NCBI RefSeq assembly: GCF_964340395.1
Contig: NC_135555.1
Coordinates: 15,787,246-15,851,245 of the forward strand
DNA length: 64,000 nucleotides
Origin: Glandiceps talaboti
Taxonomy: Eukaryota > Hemichordata > Enteropneusta > Spengelidae
Direction: 5' to 3'
Position 1 is the first letter of the stretch, and the number at the start of each line of letters is the position of its first letter. The translations under genes and the position numbers were made by a program. Shown in pieces: positions 21,142 through 32,547 of this stretch. The notes under the pieces are model-generated. The model was not told where the DNA came from, ran no database searches, and saw nothing but the letters and a program-made list of their open reading frames with translations.

Positions 21142-22606
21142 TCCTAGGCCAGCAGTGGCAGAAGAATAAGAATGTACTGTTCTGTATCCGATCGCTTGTC
21201 TCGCCTGTACGTTCGCGTTCCGAGTAACTCCGTATTAGTGCCTACGCCTTAGTTTTGAAGGATAGATGTGCAAATTTACACAACGAACGGCTAAAATAAT
21301 TAAAATCTCAACCATATACAGTCGCGAAAAGAAGTTGTCATGCCCTTTGACCATTGATATATGATCAGTATGAATTCTAGTTATGTGAGGAATGTATGCT
21401 ATTACTAAAGGGTTTTCTTAACTGGTGAAGGACAAATGGGGCCTCTTTTCATGACACGGAGCGCAGTTCAATGACCCCTCAATTAATGTAGGACATACTG
21501 TGATCAAACTATGGAATTTATCAATATTCCGTAATGTAGCAACTGTACAGCTGACCTGGCCATAGAGTGGCTGGTGAGGATGGGATTACTCTAGATTGGA
21601 AGCTATGGGTATATATTTTGGTTGTATAATTCAAAAAATTACATTAAATAGGGGCCCTTTACTTACCACAAAGACCCTCACCTCTTGTCTGTCTGTCTAT
21701 AGGAATTGTTCTGATTAAAGTTAACATATACCATGTACCTACTAGATATGTACATACAATGAACAAACAAGTCACTCTGTTATCTACGGTGAAAATAATA
21801 ATTCAATGTCAAATACAATAAATGTACAAAGTAAATATCTATGGATGACATTTTGACAATGGGGTATTTGGATAACTATTTTGTAAAAATAGTTAAATAG
21901 TAAAAGTACTCTTTTTCATTGAAAAAATAATATGGAAAAACTTATCATAGCTAATCTCGACTTAGTAAAACAATAAATTGCAACAAATTACAAAGTGTGT
22001 AAAATGTTTGTTATTGAAATTTGTAGTACAACTGTTACATTTTTCTTTTAGCATCTTGCAATGTTAATTGAATTTATGCCCCCAAATGCACAACAAGTGA
22101 CATATTGGTTGTGAAATCGATGTTTATATGTTTTCTAGAGAAATCAGTTTGTTGATAATCAAATTAATTTAGCTAAGATCTCTAATATATATTATTTTGT
22201 TATGTGCTTGCTAACTAATTGGCTGAATCGCTAACTCACCCACCCATTCACTCACTCGCTCACTCACTCACTCATGGTAACTCACTCGCTTCCTAGCTCG
22301 CTCACAATCAACCTCCTCGCTCGCATACCCATTCGCTCGTCACTCAATCGCTCAGAAAATAACTTAGCATTCACCATCACAAACAACTAATTCATTCGCT
22401 TGTACACTTGCGAAAAGTAACATTCAAGAACCAGATAAATTCAAGATAGAAAAAAATTATTGAAATTACTTTATTGCATTAATTATTCTCTACTCCCCCC
22501 ACGCGCATCCGTCTGTAAGTCAATCAGTCAGTCAGTCAGTCAGTCAGACAACCAACCAACACGTCCGCCAATGATTAAAACGTACATTCGTTCATTCAAG
22601 CACGAC
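21142..22606. other. Intergenic between unit A promoter and gene B
   Basis: Contains the proximal promoter block (21142-21260) and the shared upstream region (about 21300-21500). Simple repeats follow: ACTC/TCGC at about 22240-22340, (CAGT)n at about 22522-22550. No gene is seen. Confidence 0.5.
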
Positions 22607-24145
22607 CTATTGATCAAGTGATGGATTGATTATTTGAACTGATTGGTTGGTACATGAGGCGTACGAGGGTACTGCTGGGTTGATAATGTAGGAAATAGTA
22701 GGTGAGTAATCAAATAAATAGGCAGGTACATAAATAATTTTAGTATTCACTGATTGATTGGTTGATTGATTAATTGATTGATTCACAGATTGATAGATTG
22801 ATTGATTAATTGATTGATTCACAGATTGATTGATTGATTGATTGATATGGATTCTCTTATGTGTAGCCAAGGCACCAGGGTAAGCGAATGTCTTTCCACA
22901 TACTTCGCATTTGTATGGCTTCTCACCAGTATGGATTCTCATATGTGTAGTCAAGACATTATGATAAGCGAATGTCTTGCCACATACTTCACATTTATAT
23001 GGCTTCTCAGAAGTATGCGTTCTCGTGTGCATGGTCAATTGATTTTTCGAAGTGTATGTCTTGCCACACACTTCACACTTGTATGGCTTCTCACCAGTAT
23101 GGATTCTCGTGTGTATGGTAATTTGTTCTTTGCATCTTAACCTCTTCCCACACACTACACATTTGTATGGTTTCGCATCAGTATGGACTTTCATATGTCT
23201 AGTCAAGGCACTATTACAAATGAATCTCCTTCCACACACTTCACATTTGTATGGCCTCTCACCAGTATGGATTCTCATATGTCTGTTGAAAGCACTATTA
23301 CACGTCGACGTCTTTCCACACACTTCACATGTGTATGGCGTCTCACCAGTATGGATTATCATATGACTGGTCAAGACATTATGATAAGCGAATGTCTTGC
23401 CACATACTTCACATTTATATGGCTTCTCAGAAGTATGCGTTCTCGTGTGCATGGTCAATTGACTTTTCCGAGTGAATGTCTTTCCACACACTTCACATTT
23501 GTATGGCTTCTCACCAGTATGGATTCTCATATGTGCAGTCAAGACACTATTATAAATGAATGTCTTGCCACATACTTCACATTTATACAGCTTCTCACCA
23601 GTATGGATTCTCGTGTGTATGGCCACTTGTCCTTTCGAAGTGTATGTCTTGCCACACACTCCGCATTTGTATGGCTCCTCACCAGTATGGAATCTCATGT
23701 GTATGGTAATTTGTTCTTTGCATCTTAACCTCTTCCCACACACTACACATTTGTATGGTTTCGGATCAGTATGGACTTTCATATGGCTAGTCAAGGCACT
23801 CTTACAAATGAATCTCCTTCCACACACTTCACATTTGTATGGCCTCTCACCAGTATGGATTCTCATATGTTTGGTGAAAGCACTATTACAAGTCGATGTC
23901 TTTCCACACACTTCACATGTGTATGGCGTCTCACCAGTATGGATTACCATATGTCTGGTCAAGGCACTATGATAAAAGAATGCCTGTACACACACTTCAC
24001 ATTTATATGGCTTCTCACCAGTATGGAGTCTCATGTGTTTGGTCACGGTTCCTTTCTGCGTGAATGTCTTTCCACATACTTCACACGCGTGTATCTTCTC
24101 ACCAGTATGACTTCTAAACGCTGCAGTGATTTGCACATCTGCCAT
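22607..24145 (-). CDS. C2H2 zinc-finger protein B, 15 fingers, NQSI-repeat tail
   Basis: A 512-residue protein starting [17 protein letters not shown] at ATG 24145. The frame extends a few codons upstream to a GTG, which I reject as a start. Fifteen C2H2 fingers with TGEKPYK-type linkers fill most of the protein. Fingers 2-6 and 9-13 are a near-repeat of the same five-finger block (YHxxLTxHM, STCNSAF, RRFICx[20 protein letters not shown]), so the array grew by block duplication. The last finger runs into about 80 residues beginning [12 protein letters not shown], translated from a TTGA/CAAT microsatellite (22741-22847), then a Tyr/Pro/Ser-rich end. The conserved promoter and exon 1 lie at 26258-26376. 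Confidence 0.85.
   Translation of the reverse strand: MADVQITAAFRSHTGEKIHACEVCGKTFTQKGTVTKHMRLHTGEKPYKCEVCVQAFFYHSALTRHMVIHTGETPYTCEVCGKTSTCNSAFTKHMRIHTGERPYKCEVCGRRFICKSALTSHMKVHTDPKPYKCVVCGKRLRCKEQITIHMRFHTGEEPYKCGVCGKTYTSKGQVAIHTRIHTGEKLYKCEVCGKTFIYNSVLTAHMRIHTGEKPYKCEVCGKTFTRKSQLTMHTRTHTSEKPYKCEVCGKTFAYHNVLTSHMIIHTGETPYTCEVCGKTSTCNSAFNRHMRIHTGERPYKCEVCGRRFICNSALTRHMKVHTDAKPYKCVVCGKRLRCKEQITIHTRIHTGEKPYKCEVCGKTYTSKNQLTMHTRTHTSEKPYKCEVCGKTFAYHNVLTTHMRIHTGEKPYKCEVCGKTFAYPGALATHKRIHINQSINQSVNQSINQSIYQSVNQSINQSTNQSVNTKIIYVPAYLFDYSPTISYIINPAVPSYASCTNQSVQIINPSLDQ
22741..22847 (+). repeat. TTGA microsatellite, coding for the gene B tail
   Basis: Imperfect GATT/TTGA units. Read on the minus strand, 12 nt give the four-residue repeat NQSI. 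Confidence 0.9.
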
Positions 24146-26257
24146 GGTATTGCCTGTTGTGTTCACAGTTCAAATCTCTTGATATTTATATGTTGCTCTC
24201 CACGTCCGTTCCTCTTTAATCATTTAGCTAAAAAGATGAAAGTATACAGAAAGGTTAAGGCGATGAAAACTAATTGTGTGCTCCGATTATATGAGGAAAT
24301 GGAGTAGGTTGGGATGTGTACAAACATCACTGGGGAAAGGAGAGGTGCGTGGGGGACAAGAAGATGAAGAATTGTAAATTTTTAAATAATGCTCCTGGTC
24401 GGCAGCTTAAACTAGAGTCGGTTGGATTGTCGGAAACAAATACTTTTTTGCCTAATGAATTTCACGAAGTGTATGTCTTCAGCTGCAGATGCATATGAAG
24501 CTATCCAAATATTGATAATAAGTAATTTTATGTGCATACATATATTACTATGTCCATTGTTAAAGTTATGACCTTTATAATTAAAAAAATCAAATGAAAA
24601 TCCTTCCTTCCATGATATACCTATAATTTTCAACATATGAAATATCTATTTTGGGACACATATAGTCATACACAAATATAGTGAAAAAAAGTTTAAACTA
24701 AGCAATTTGAATTGGGGATAGACACTTGAATGTAGTTTCTATGTACTAACGTTTTAGAGTGATATGGTAAATCATGATTTTGCACTACTTAATATGAATG
24801 CTTTTGAGTAAGAAGTTATGTGCGCACCAGAAATAATACATACATTTGTCTGTTTATCTGGTATACATACTGCATTATATATAGACATGATCTAGAAGAT
24901 ATTAGCTTGCATGTGATTGTAAATATTTAGACACTTGAATAGAGTATATGTATTGAAGTTCTTGAGTTATGAAGTAATAATACAACGATTTTTACTACAA
25001 ATATGACTGCTTCTGTATTTCAATATTACTTGAAAACATTATTTAAAAGAAATTGACATGTAAACATTACAGTGTGTCTGTAATAGTCAGGTAGGAATTG
25101 GCTTGGTTTTGATAATTCAAAGTTCAAGCTCTCAAAATATAGTTTGCACCTGATAATATGGGTTAGACACTTGAATGGCGTCTCTAAGTATTATAAGTCT
25201 TGAGTTCTGCAGAAAATAATGGTTTTTAACTGCAAATATGGCTGTCATTCAGTAAAATTTAAAGTGATATAAGCACCACAAAGTCTCCGTAGAAGACGCA
25301 TCCCTCATTGTGTCTGTGATAGGCAGGAATTAGCTTGATTTTGATGATTGACCCTGAAGGTCAAGGTCAACGTCTGAAAAGTTAGCTTTTAATGGAGTGT
25401 CTCTGTATTACAGTTTTTAACTCAACAAATATTGCAAAAAATACAAACATGGTTGGCATTCTGTCAAATTTGCATATGTCAAAAATCGAATTGATTTGCA
25501 TATTCCCCATATCATATGTCACTATTATGCCACATTTGTATGAAATCGGATATTGCATGTTTGAGAAGTGATGTATTATAAACGGACCGACGAACAGAGC
25601 CCGCCGCAATAGACCATGCGTTCGGGGGCATAGTCCTATCCACCCTTACAGGAACTCTAACAACATTAAAATCTATCACATGTTTACAAAGCAAATGCCT
25701 TCCATAGGGGCAACGGCTTCGGAGTTTTGTTCCTACACCTTTTATAAAAATGCAAAATTCTTACATATTATAAATGAAGTACCATAAATAGATAAATCAA
25801 TTATACCAAACAAACAAACAAACAAACAAACAAACAAACAATCAATCAGAATAACCTTTCCTTGCAAAATGTGAAAGGCTGAGAGACGTCTGTCGTACCA
25901 ACATTAATCTGCATCATGTTTCAATAAGAAATTTATCATCAAGAAATTGTCATCAATATTTCTGCATGTACGAATGTAACACTACAGTCAGTCCTGATAG
26001 AATGTTGAACTTATGAAATGAGTAAGTTATCAAATGAAAAACAAATGTCGTTGTGACAAATCTAATTCAACTCAGCATATAATCTGCCCACTTATCGTTA
26101 ATCGGATAGATAGTCTACTTTAGTCAGGGATAGACAAGTGAAAGATCGTAATTACTCACTGTTACTCTTGTCAGGAGAAGTATTCTTTGAAGAATTAACG
26201 GTGTGATCGATTTGGGTTGTCCAGCAGTGTTAATAAAAGATGTCATTAAAACTTTAC
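24146..26257 (-). other. Probable 5' intron of zinc-finger gene B
   Basis: Contains about four diverged copies of a roughly 230-bp unit (about 24711, 24935, 25160 and 25385). The recurring text is TTAGACACTTGAAT...TTTTTAACT/ACT...AAATATGGCTG. An AAAC run lies at about 25808-25842. No gene is seen. Confidence 0.5.
24700..25480 (+). repeat. Diverged tandem repeat, roughly 230 bp, about 4 copies
   Basis: Copies share GACACTTGAATG(T/G)xGTxTCT(A/C)xGTA and a later AAATATG(A/G)CTG(C/T) segment. Similarity is partial and boundaries are approximate. Confidence 0.4.
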
Positions 26258-26376
26258 CTTTGAAAAATGCTTGCATAATCTTCGAATTTCATTTACAAAA
26301 TGTCCATTTCCCACCATATCACTTCATATTTAGGATATAGGCAGATTGAAGTTATTAAACACAGCGCAGGTTTATA
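26258..26376 (-). promoter_or_regulatory. Conserved TATA promoter and noncoding exon 1 of zinc-finger gene B
   Basis: TATAAACCTGCG on the minus strand (TATAAA at 26371-26376) and donor TTTCAAAG|GTAAAG (exon end 26258). The upstream GAACGCGAACGTACTGACG block is preserved. Confidence 0.6.
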
Positions 26377-27889
26377 TCCCAAGCCAGCAGAAGAATGTAC
26401 CGATCACTCGTCCCGTCAGTACGTTCGCGTTCCTAGTATTCCGTACCAATGCCTTCAAGGCCCACTCCTTAGTTTATACTGATAAATGTCCAAATCTACA
26501 TATCAAACGTGAGTGGCTAAATAATTAATCTCAACCATATACAGTCATGAAAAGGAGTTGCTATGCCCTTTGACCATCTCAAATAACATTGATAAATGAT
26601 CAGTATAAATTCAAGTTATGTGAGAAATGCAAAGCGTTTTCTTGACTGGTGAAGGACAAATGGGGCCTCTTTGCTTGACACTGAGTACAGTTCATTGACC
26701 CCTCAATCAATGCAGGGCATATTGTGGTTAAAATGTGGAAATTACCAATATTACGTATAGGTTATTCGGAGGAATATCTTGAAAAAAATACAAGCATAAA
26801 CTTTCACATAATTTGTTGCATACGTCGATGATAAGAAACAGCAATTACAACGATTGTTGTTGTTGTTGTTGTTGTTTTTTTGTTTGTTTTTTTTGTTTTT
26901 TTTACTTTGAAGTCATTGGCACATACTTTCATTACATTGTGTAATTAGGCAAAATACTAAAATGCTAGCTTCACATATAATATAATTTTGTACATGTAAT
27001 GCGAAAGCTTGTAGTATTTAGTTAGTCAGTAGTCATTTGCATAACGTTGAAATGAAAATTGTGTATGAAATGTACATGACTTGTTCACCCTGAATAATTT
27101 CACATTCTAATACGATATTGTAACAAGTCAAAATTATTTAATGTCATTACTTTAGGCATTAAGGTGATATGATATCAACTTAGTATTCTTTTACGGAGGG
27201 CTTCCATTTACATCTGTTATTTACAAATTAGACTAAAATTCGACAGATTGTGTCAATTTCAAAATCAACAATGTGGTTGTAAACCATATGTATTTCAATG
27301 AATATGGGATGTTCAAGGATCAGCCAAATGTTAAAGTTTAATGTTTCCATTAAAGTGAACATGAAACAATGAAACTGACTGAGAATGACATTGTGTTTAT
27401 TTTTCTAAATCCTCGTCTAGAGACAATCCGTTGTGATTGAATCTGAAGATCTCTTTAAATGGCGCATGAAACACCGTCTGTTAATTTCCTTTCGCGTACT
27501 CAAAACAATCATGTATCATTACCATTCACTCTATACACATGTAAGAGAGTCCTAACGGAGTACGAAGAAGATGAAGAATATCAGGTGTCCCATTTTTGTT
27601 GATCTATGAGGACGTCAGAATGTAGTTCATGATTAAACAAAAACAGATGCCTGATGAGAAATCTGACACTGGTATTTCCCTAAGTGATAACCCTGGATTT
27701 TCGAAGGTCTAAAACAATTTAAATCTCAGTGAACATTGCATATGGGAGGGTGGGTATTGTCGGGGGGGGGGGTGTATTGTCGCTCTCATCAATGAAATTA
27801 GAAAATTGAACAAGGTCATTGAGAGCACACTACATGTACATGAGTGCGACAAAGTCACGTGAATGTTGTAGATTTACATATTAAACGTC
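26377..27889. other. Intergenic, shared upstream region of unit B
   Basis: Paralogous to 11490-13080 throughout. Contains (TTG)n at about 26856-26876 and poly-T at about 26877-26901. No gene is seen. Confidence 0.5.
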
Positions 27890-29100
27890 CTGTCCTAGGG
27901 TGAAATTTGGGTCAAAGAGCCACATACCAAGAGTGTATGACTAATTAATTTCTCCCTTTCAGACCATCAGAAGTTCAATGACAAACTTTGCACTTCCAAT
28001 TTATTTCGTGGCCACCCCATATTCTCTACTCCGCCATCAATCTGATTAAAATCCGATGTAGATGTCGGCTAATCGTTCATTGCTATTTTACCTTCGTTAT
28101 TTTGCCTGAATTGACCTTCTTGGTACATGTTTACATTTTTTAGCCTGATCGCCTCCTCTATCAGGCTAAAAATGTACCAAGAAGGTCAATTCATCAGGCA
28201 AAATAACGAAGGTAAAATAGCAATGAACGATTAGCCGACATCTACATCGGATTTTAATCAGATTGCTCCGCCATATATTCTGCCGATTCCCTTACTTTAT
28301 CATTTCATACAATCAGTTCACAGAGTCAGGTTGATGAGAATTTGGTATTTATTTCGTATTTTGAATTATTAAAAGAACTGCTATCTCTGCACTGTATGTT
28401 TTCTACTTCAAATAACAAATGGAATAGAACAACTTTAGATTTCTGACAATGATTGATTATACCATGCACAAGCCAAGTTGAACAAAAGATATGGAATGTA
28501 TACTCTGGTCGTTCTACATAACGACAACACGTGTCTACGTCACTAGTTCTGCTGTGTTCGAAATGTTAGTCAAAACGTTCAAAATTGCCATTACATCATG
28601 TTTTCCCCTTGATACTAGTGGTGCTGGTATAATTAATGATACAAATATATCCTTCAATCAGGTGTATGTGTTTCCACAGGAATGTCAACTTTATCTGACT
28701 ATAGAGACTTGATTTCGCTGGTATGCAGTTTACCACATCTTTCTGGCGATGTTGATTTGATTCATGGTCCTGCAGAGGATATTCTTAAAGCTACTACGTT
28801 ATTATTATGTTATTCTCCAATATTTTTCTTTGTTCAGTCGGAATATACTATGGTTTGTTACTACTCGTCTAGCGACTCGTAGGTCACTCATACTCATTTT
28901 CCTTGGAAACACATTGTGGAAAAATATCTAATCATGCCATTTTCAGAGGTTTCGGTCGGATATTATTCTGTCTTAACAAGTTGTATCGTACCCATCCCTG
29001 TTGTTATCTCTGCACAAGATATCGGTACTCTTATCTGTTTATATATATGGACCGGGAGTGTCCGTATGTTATTTCTCAACTAATTCAAGTGTATATATAT
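27890..29100 (+). pseudogene. Retrotransposon relic with a degenerate 2A-like motif, first part (unit C)
   Basis: Paralogue of 13090-14103. Around 28733-28770 the frame reads LSGDVDLIHGP, again close to GDVExNPGP but with the NP lost. A TTTCCACAG acceptor-like site precedes it. The copy is broken by stops and by the palindromic MITE at 28038-28265. It resumes at about 31885. Confidence 0.4.
28038..28265. mobile_element. Palindromic MITE, 228 bp, 9-bp target duplication
   Basis: Two arms of about 95-100 bp (CAATCTGATTAAAATCCGAT...) are near-perfect inverted copies around a short loop. Direct repeats CTCCGCCAT flank it at 28029-28037 and 28266-28274. Paralogous unit A has the uninterrupted site (CTCCGCCATATATTCC near 13252). 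The 9-bp duplication and long TIRs fit a Mutator-type MITE. Similar end sequence recurs near 59466 (AATCTGATTAAAATCTGATG). Confidence 0.85.
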
Positions 29101-29422
29101 ATCTTCTTTTTTTTTCTTTTTAAAAAAAAAATTATTCCCTGTGCTCAAGGGTCAAAAGAAAAAGAACAAGAAAATACAATAGATACAGAAAATGACAAAA
29201 AAAAACAGGACAAAGAATAAAAGAATGTACATAGCTTTGAAAACATCAATCTGTTATTCATTACAAAAAATCTCAATATTGTTCCATTTAATTCTAAATT
29301 TGTGCATTGAATTGATATTCATACTATTTGTTTTTCTAACTGATAATGAAATGTAATCCAGTATTTAAATGAGTCAAAAGTTGGGGCACGTTTATGAAAT
29401 CTACTTGCATTGATCACCTTTT
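29101..29422. other. Insertion flank with poly-T/poly-A tract
   Basis: Sequence absent from unit A between the two relic halves. It contains (TA)n, T- and A-runs at about 29105-29135 and a long A-rich stretch to 29220. Nothing coding. Confidence 0.4.
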
Positions 29423-31742
29423 TAGCTCCGCTGTCAGCGAAAGCTGAAAGCGTAGCTTTAGGTATAGGTGGGTATTGAGGTATAGAGAGTAGAGTGAATC
29501 ATAGGTGTCCGTCAAACTTTTATATTTTTACTATCTACTCCGGAAGTGACAGTCGGAATTCTTCGATATTTGGTGTGCATGTTCCCTGGGGGAAGGCTAT
29601 TCAGATTTGTTCATGCCAAGTTGATCTGTGCCATTTTCAATTTTTTATGATTTTTTTTCATAAAATGTCATTTTCATCAACTCCTTGAAAACCTCTTATT
29701 AGATTGCTTTGATATCTGGCGTGTTGATGCGCAGGGGGTAGCTTACTCAGATTTGTTAATTTCAAGTCAGCACATCCTCATTTTTATTTTTTATGATTTT
29801 TTTTTTGTAATTTGAAAAAAAATGAATATGTTAATGAGTATAATGACCGACGCCATATTGGAAATCAGTCGACGAGACTTTAAGTAAACTGCCACTTTTC
29901 AAAAGACACTATTGACGTCAAACAAGCAATGTAATATGTGCTATAGTCATAATTCTACGCATTGGGCGCCCAAATGACAAGCGTTTGTTCGAAACAGGGC
30001 TGTAAACTTCAAATCCAATTCTGCACCCTTCTACATAATCAGCCAGTCCGCAACATCCTCATTTGCATACTCTATCCTGATTCGACCAGAAGCTGTAGGT
30101 GACCTCATTTGACCGAGCGATTTTCCACAGCAAGTATCTTGAGTATCAACACAGGACGTTCTTGGTACTCACTAAAATCACACTTCAGACCCACTATAAA
30201 AGTGTGATGTTTTCAGATAACATGTAACTTGTGGTTAATTCTATATTGTCGTGCAATTTGGAATGACAGTGAACCAGAATTCAGACAACTTGCGTAAGGA
30301 AGGGCATGCCAGGCATGCGGTTGAAGTTATGGCCGACAGTTCACATGTAAAGTTAAACGACATGAACGTGTCTTGCCTTTCCAAAATGCAAATATTTGGC
30401 AAGTAAAAATAATTAAAATAATTACAACTTTAATTTGGCTTCAGACTTTGCATTATGTTTTGCGTATCTTTCCCCGTTTTACATGTAAATCCGAAAAGGT
30501 TCTCTCTCATCATGTCATCAGTGTCAGTGATCATACCGCGCGGGGCTGCTTTGAGTACGAGCGAAGTGAGGCATGTTGAGGTATTTTGTTGAGGATTATA
30601 AATATTGCGAAATGTCAAGTACAAGGTTTAAATACAATGGAATGATGAAAAAAATGGCAGAGTCTGCTGACAGGCGCCGGTCACAAGAAACACTGTGAAT
30701 TAAAATATCAGACGATGTATGTATTAATCGCCGACAATCCACCCGTATGCACGAGGGACTAACCCGGAAGCAAGTCGTTGTCAGCCATACGTTACAGTGG
30801 TATTAAACATCGTCCGAGAAATCGCTGCGTTCAGAGTGTCATTATTCACAGAATTGTTGTTTTCGAGTGAAAACCCGTCTTGAATTGTATAACTCTAACA
30901 AATGAAGACATGTCAAGTTATATTTTGAAAGTTGTATCGCTAGTTTGAGACGATTTTCTCACGTACTATAGTACTATCGAGGCTTACTTGGAAGTAGTAG
31001 GACCTTACTCCAGTTCATCGGGAAGTTTAGCCAGTCCGATAATTCTTTCTGGTTTAGTTTACAACACTTTTGATCACGCAGATTTTGTTGTTGTGATGAA
31101 AAGAAATAAAAAAAAAGATCATTTCAACCATTTCGTTGTGTTTTCTTTGTGAAAGGTAACCGAACATGAACGAGTGTTACCACTGTAACGTATGGCTGAG
31201 AATGACTCTCTTCCGGGTACTTGAGATTGTCGCCGTACGGAAACTAAGATGGCGATTAATACATTTCTTCCCTATATATATCTACCACAACTAGTACAAG
31301 TTGAATGTTGTTGACTTTGTAAATTTGTTAGAAAATTGAAATTCAAATTGCGTCAAAATTATTTTAGATCCCTAGTTTATTTCATTCATCATTAAAATTT
31401 TCCAGGGTTACAGCTGTAAGACACTGGAATTATTTATAGCCAACCTCAAAATCCTCTTTTTTTCTTTTTCTTGTGTGCATTTCCCAGTCATTTTTTTCTG
31501 AGATTTTGTGCAATTTTTCATAACAGTAGATTTTTGTCATAAAATGGTGACTATGGTATAAAAGTACAATACATTACCAACTTCTGTGTAAAATGTGTTT
31601 TATAGTGAGACATCATATGAAACCACTAACCACTTTATTGCATCGCTAAAACAAAACTGCATAGTGAAGAGCTGAAGACCTGAACCACTTCTACATGTCA
31701 CCAAAATAAAAAATTAAATTAAAAAAACAAACAGCGGAGCTA
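29423..31742. mobile_element. Element with TAGCTCCGCTGT terminal inverted repeats
   Basis: TAGCTCCGCTGT (29423-29434) recurs inverted as ACAGCGGAGCTA (31731-31742). The block sits inside sequence that is continuous in unit A (relic halves 29100 and about 31885), so it lies within a unit-C-specific insertion. The interior lacks a recognisable transposase and carries a nested fold-back at 30717-31262. Part of it near 30655-30690 matches 7130-7165 in inverse orientation. Confidence 0.5.
30717..31262. mobile_element. Nested inverted-repeat element, roughly 545 bp
   Basis: ATGTATTAATCGCC near 30717 and its inverse near 31262 start imperfect arms of about 110 bp. Both contain CCGGAAG and CAGCCATACGTTACAGTGGTA. 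The ends include TTAA/TAA, so the target duplication is ambiguous. No coding region. Confidence 0.6.
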
Positions 31743-31884
31743 TTCTGACCGATAGGTCGCTTGTTAACTAAAGTAAGACACAGATTTAACAATGGGTCTG
31801 ACCCGAATCCCAAGATGATGTTCTTGTAGATGAGTTCTACATCAGTATTGAAGTATGTTTTATACCATGTATTAAAGTCTTTCC

Positions 31885-32080
31885 AGTCATATGTATATAT
31901 TGCTTAAGTCATTTTAGCTGACTTAGCAAAGAGCTTTAAGATTGGTATTTGGCTATAACTGTGGGTTGTCTTAACTTCTAGGCATATATTAGATCATTAT
32001 TTGAATGTATATCTACTTTCCCAATAACAGCTCAAGTTCTGGTTTGCGACATTGATTCCGGTATATTATTTTTGTGTCGT
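31885..32080 (+). pseudogene. Retrotransposon relic, second part (unit C)
   Basis: Matches 16430-16720 (for example TAGGCATATATTAGATCATT). It confirms that the intervening 29.1-31.9 kb is inserted DNA. Confidence 0.4.
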
Positions 32081-32169
32081 CTGTGAGTAAATGTTCTCAA
32101 CAAACCAATACCTCAAACATAAATATGGTTTCTCATTTGTCACATGCATGCATTCTCAAATATATTATA

Positions 32170-32547
32170 ATGTTTTCTTTTTGAGCGGACGTCTTTCCAC
32201 ATCTTCATATCGGTTTCTCAACAGTATGGCGTCTCATATGTACAGTCATGTCTCCATTCCGAGAGGAGGTCTTTCCACACTTCACATATATGTATGGATT
32301 CTCACAAGCAAGCATGCTCATGTGTATGTTCGTTTCATCTTTCCGAAGAAATGTTTTTCCACATTCTCCTCATTGCATTGCTTCTCACCAGTATGAACTC
32401 TCTGCTTATGTCCAGTCAAGGTACTAATCCACATGTACAAGTGAATCTCTTTCCACACGATTCACATTTGAACTACTTCTCACCAGTATGGATTCTCATA
32501 TGTCTAGTCAAGATGAATTTATATGTGAATATCTTGCCACACACTTC
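32170..32547 (-). pseudogene. Decayed C2H2 fingers downstream of zinc-finger gene C
   Basis: After the gene C stop (Cys TGT to TGA after SSEKPCK) the minus strand continues as recognisable fingers: EVCGKIFTYKFILTRHMRIH, then a Tyr-to-stop linker, then KCESCGKRFTC, then frameshifted fingers to about 32170. At least four former fingers are disabled by stops and indels. Confidence 0.75.

Noticed and set aside
23183-23728. Long plus-strand frames over the zinc-finger arrays (also in 17242-17880, 32609-33837, 44652-44921 and 52556-53053)
   Set aside because: These are antisense shadows of the 84-bp finger repeat: periodic [25 protein letters not shown] text mirrors the linker and Cys/His codons and has no independent motif.
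24146-24166. Upstream GTG start for gene B (and 33787-33807 for gene C)
   Set aside because: The conserved ATG (MADVQ/MGDVQ) is shared by all five genes. The upstream codons lie at the acceptor region and would need a GTG start, which is not expected in an animal gene.
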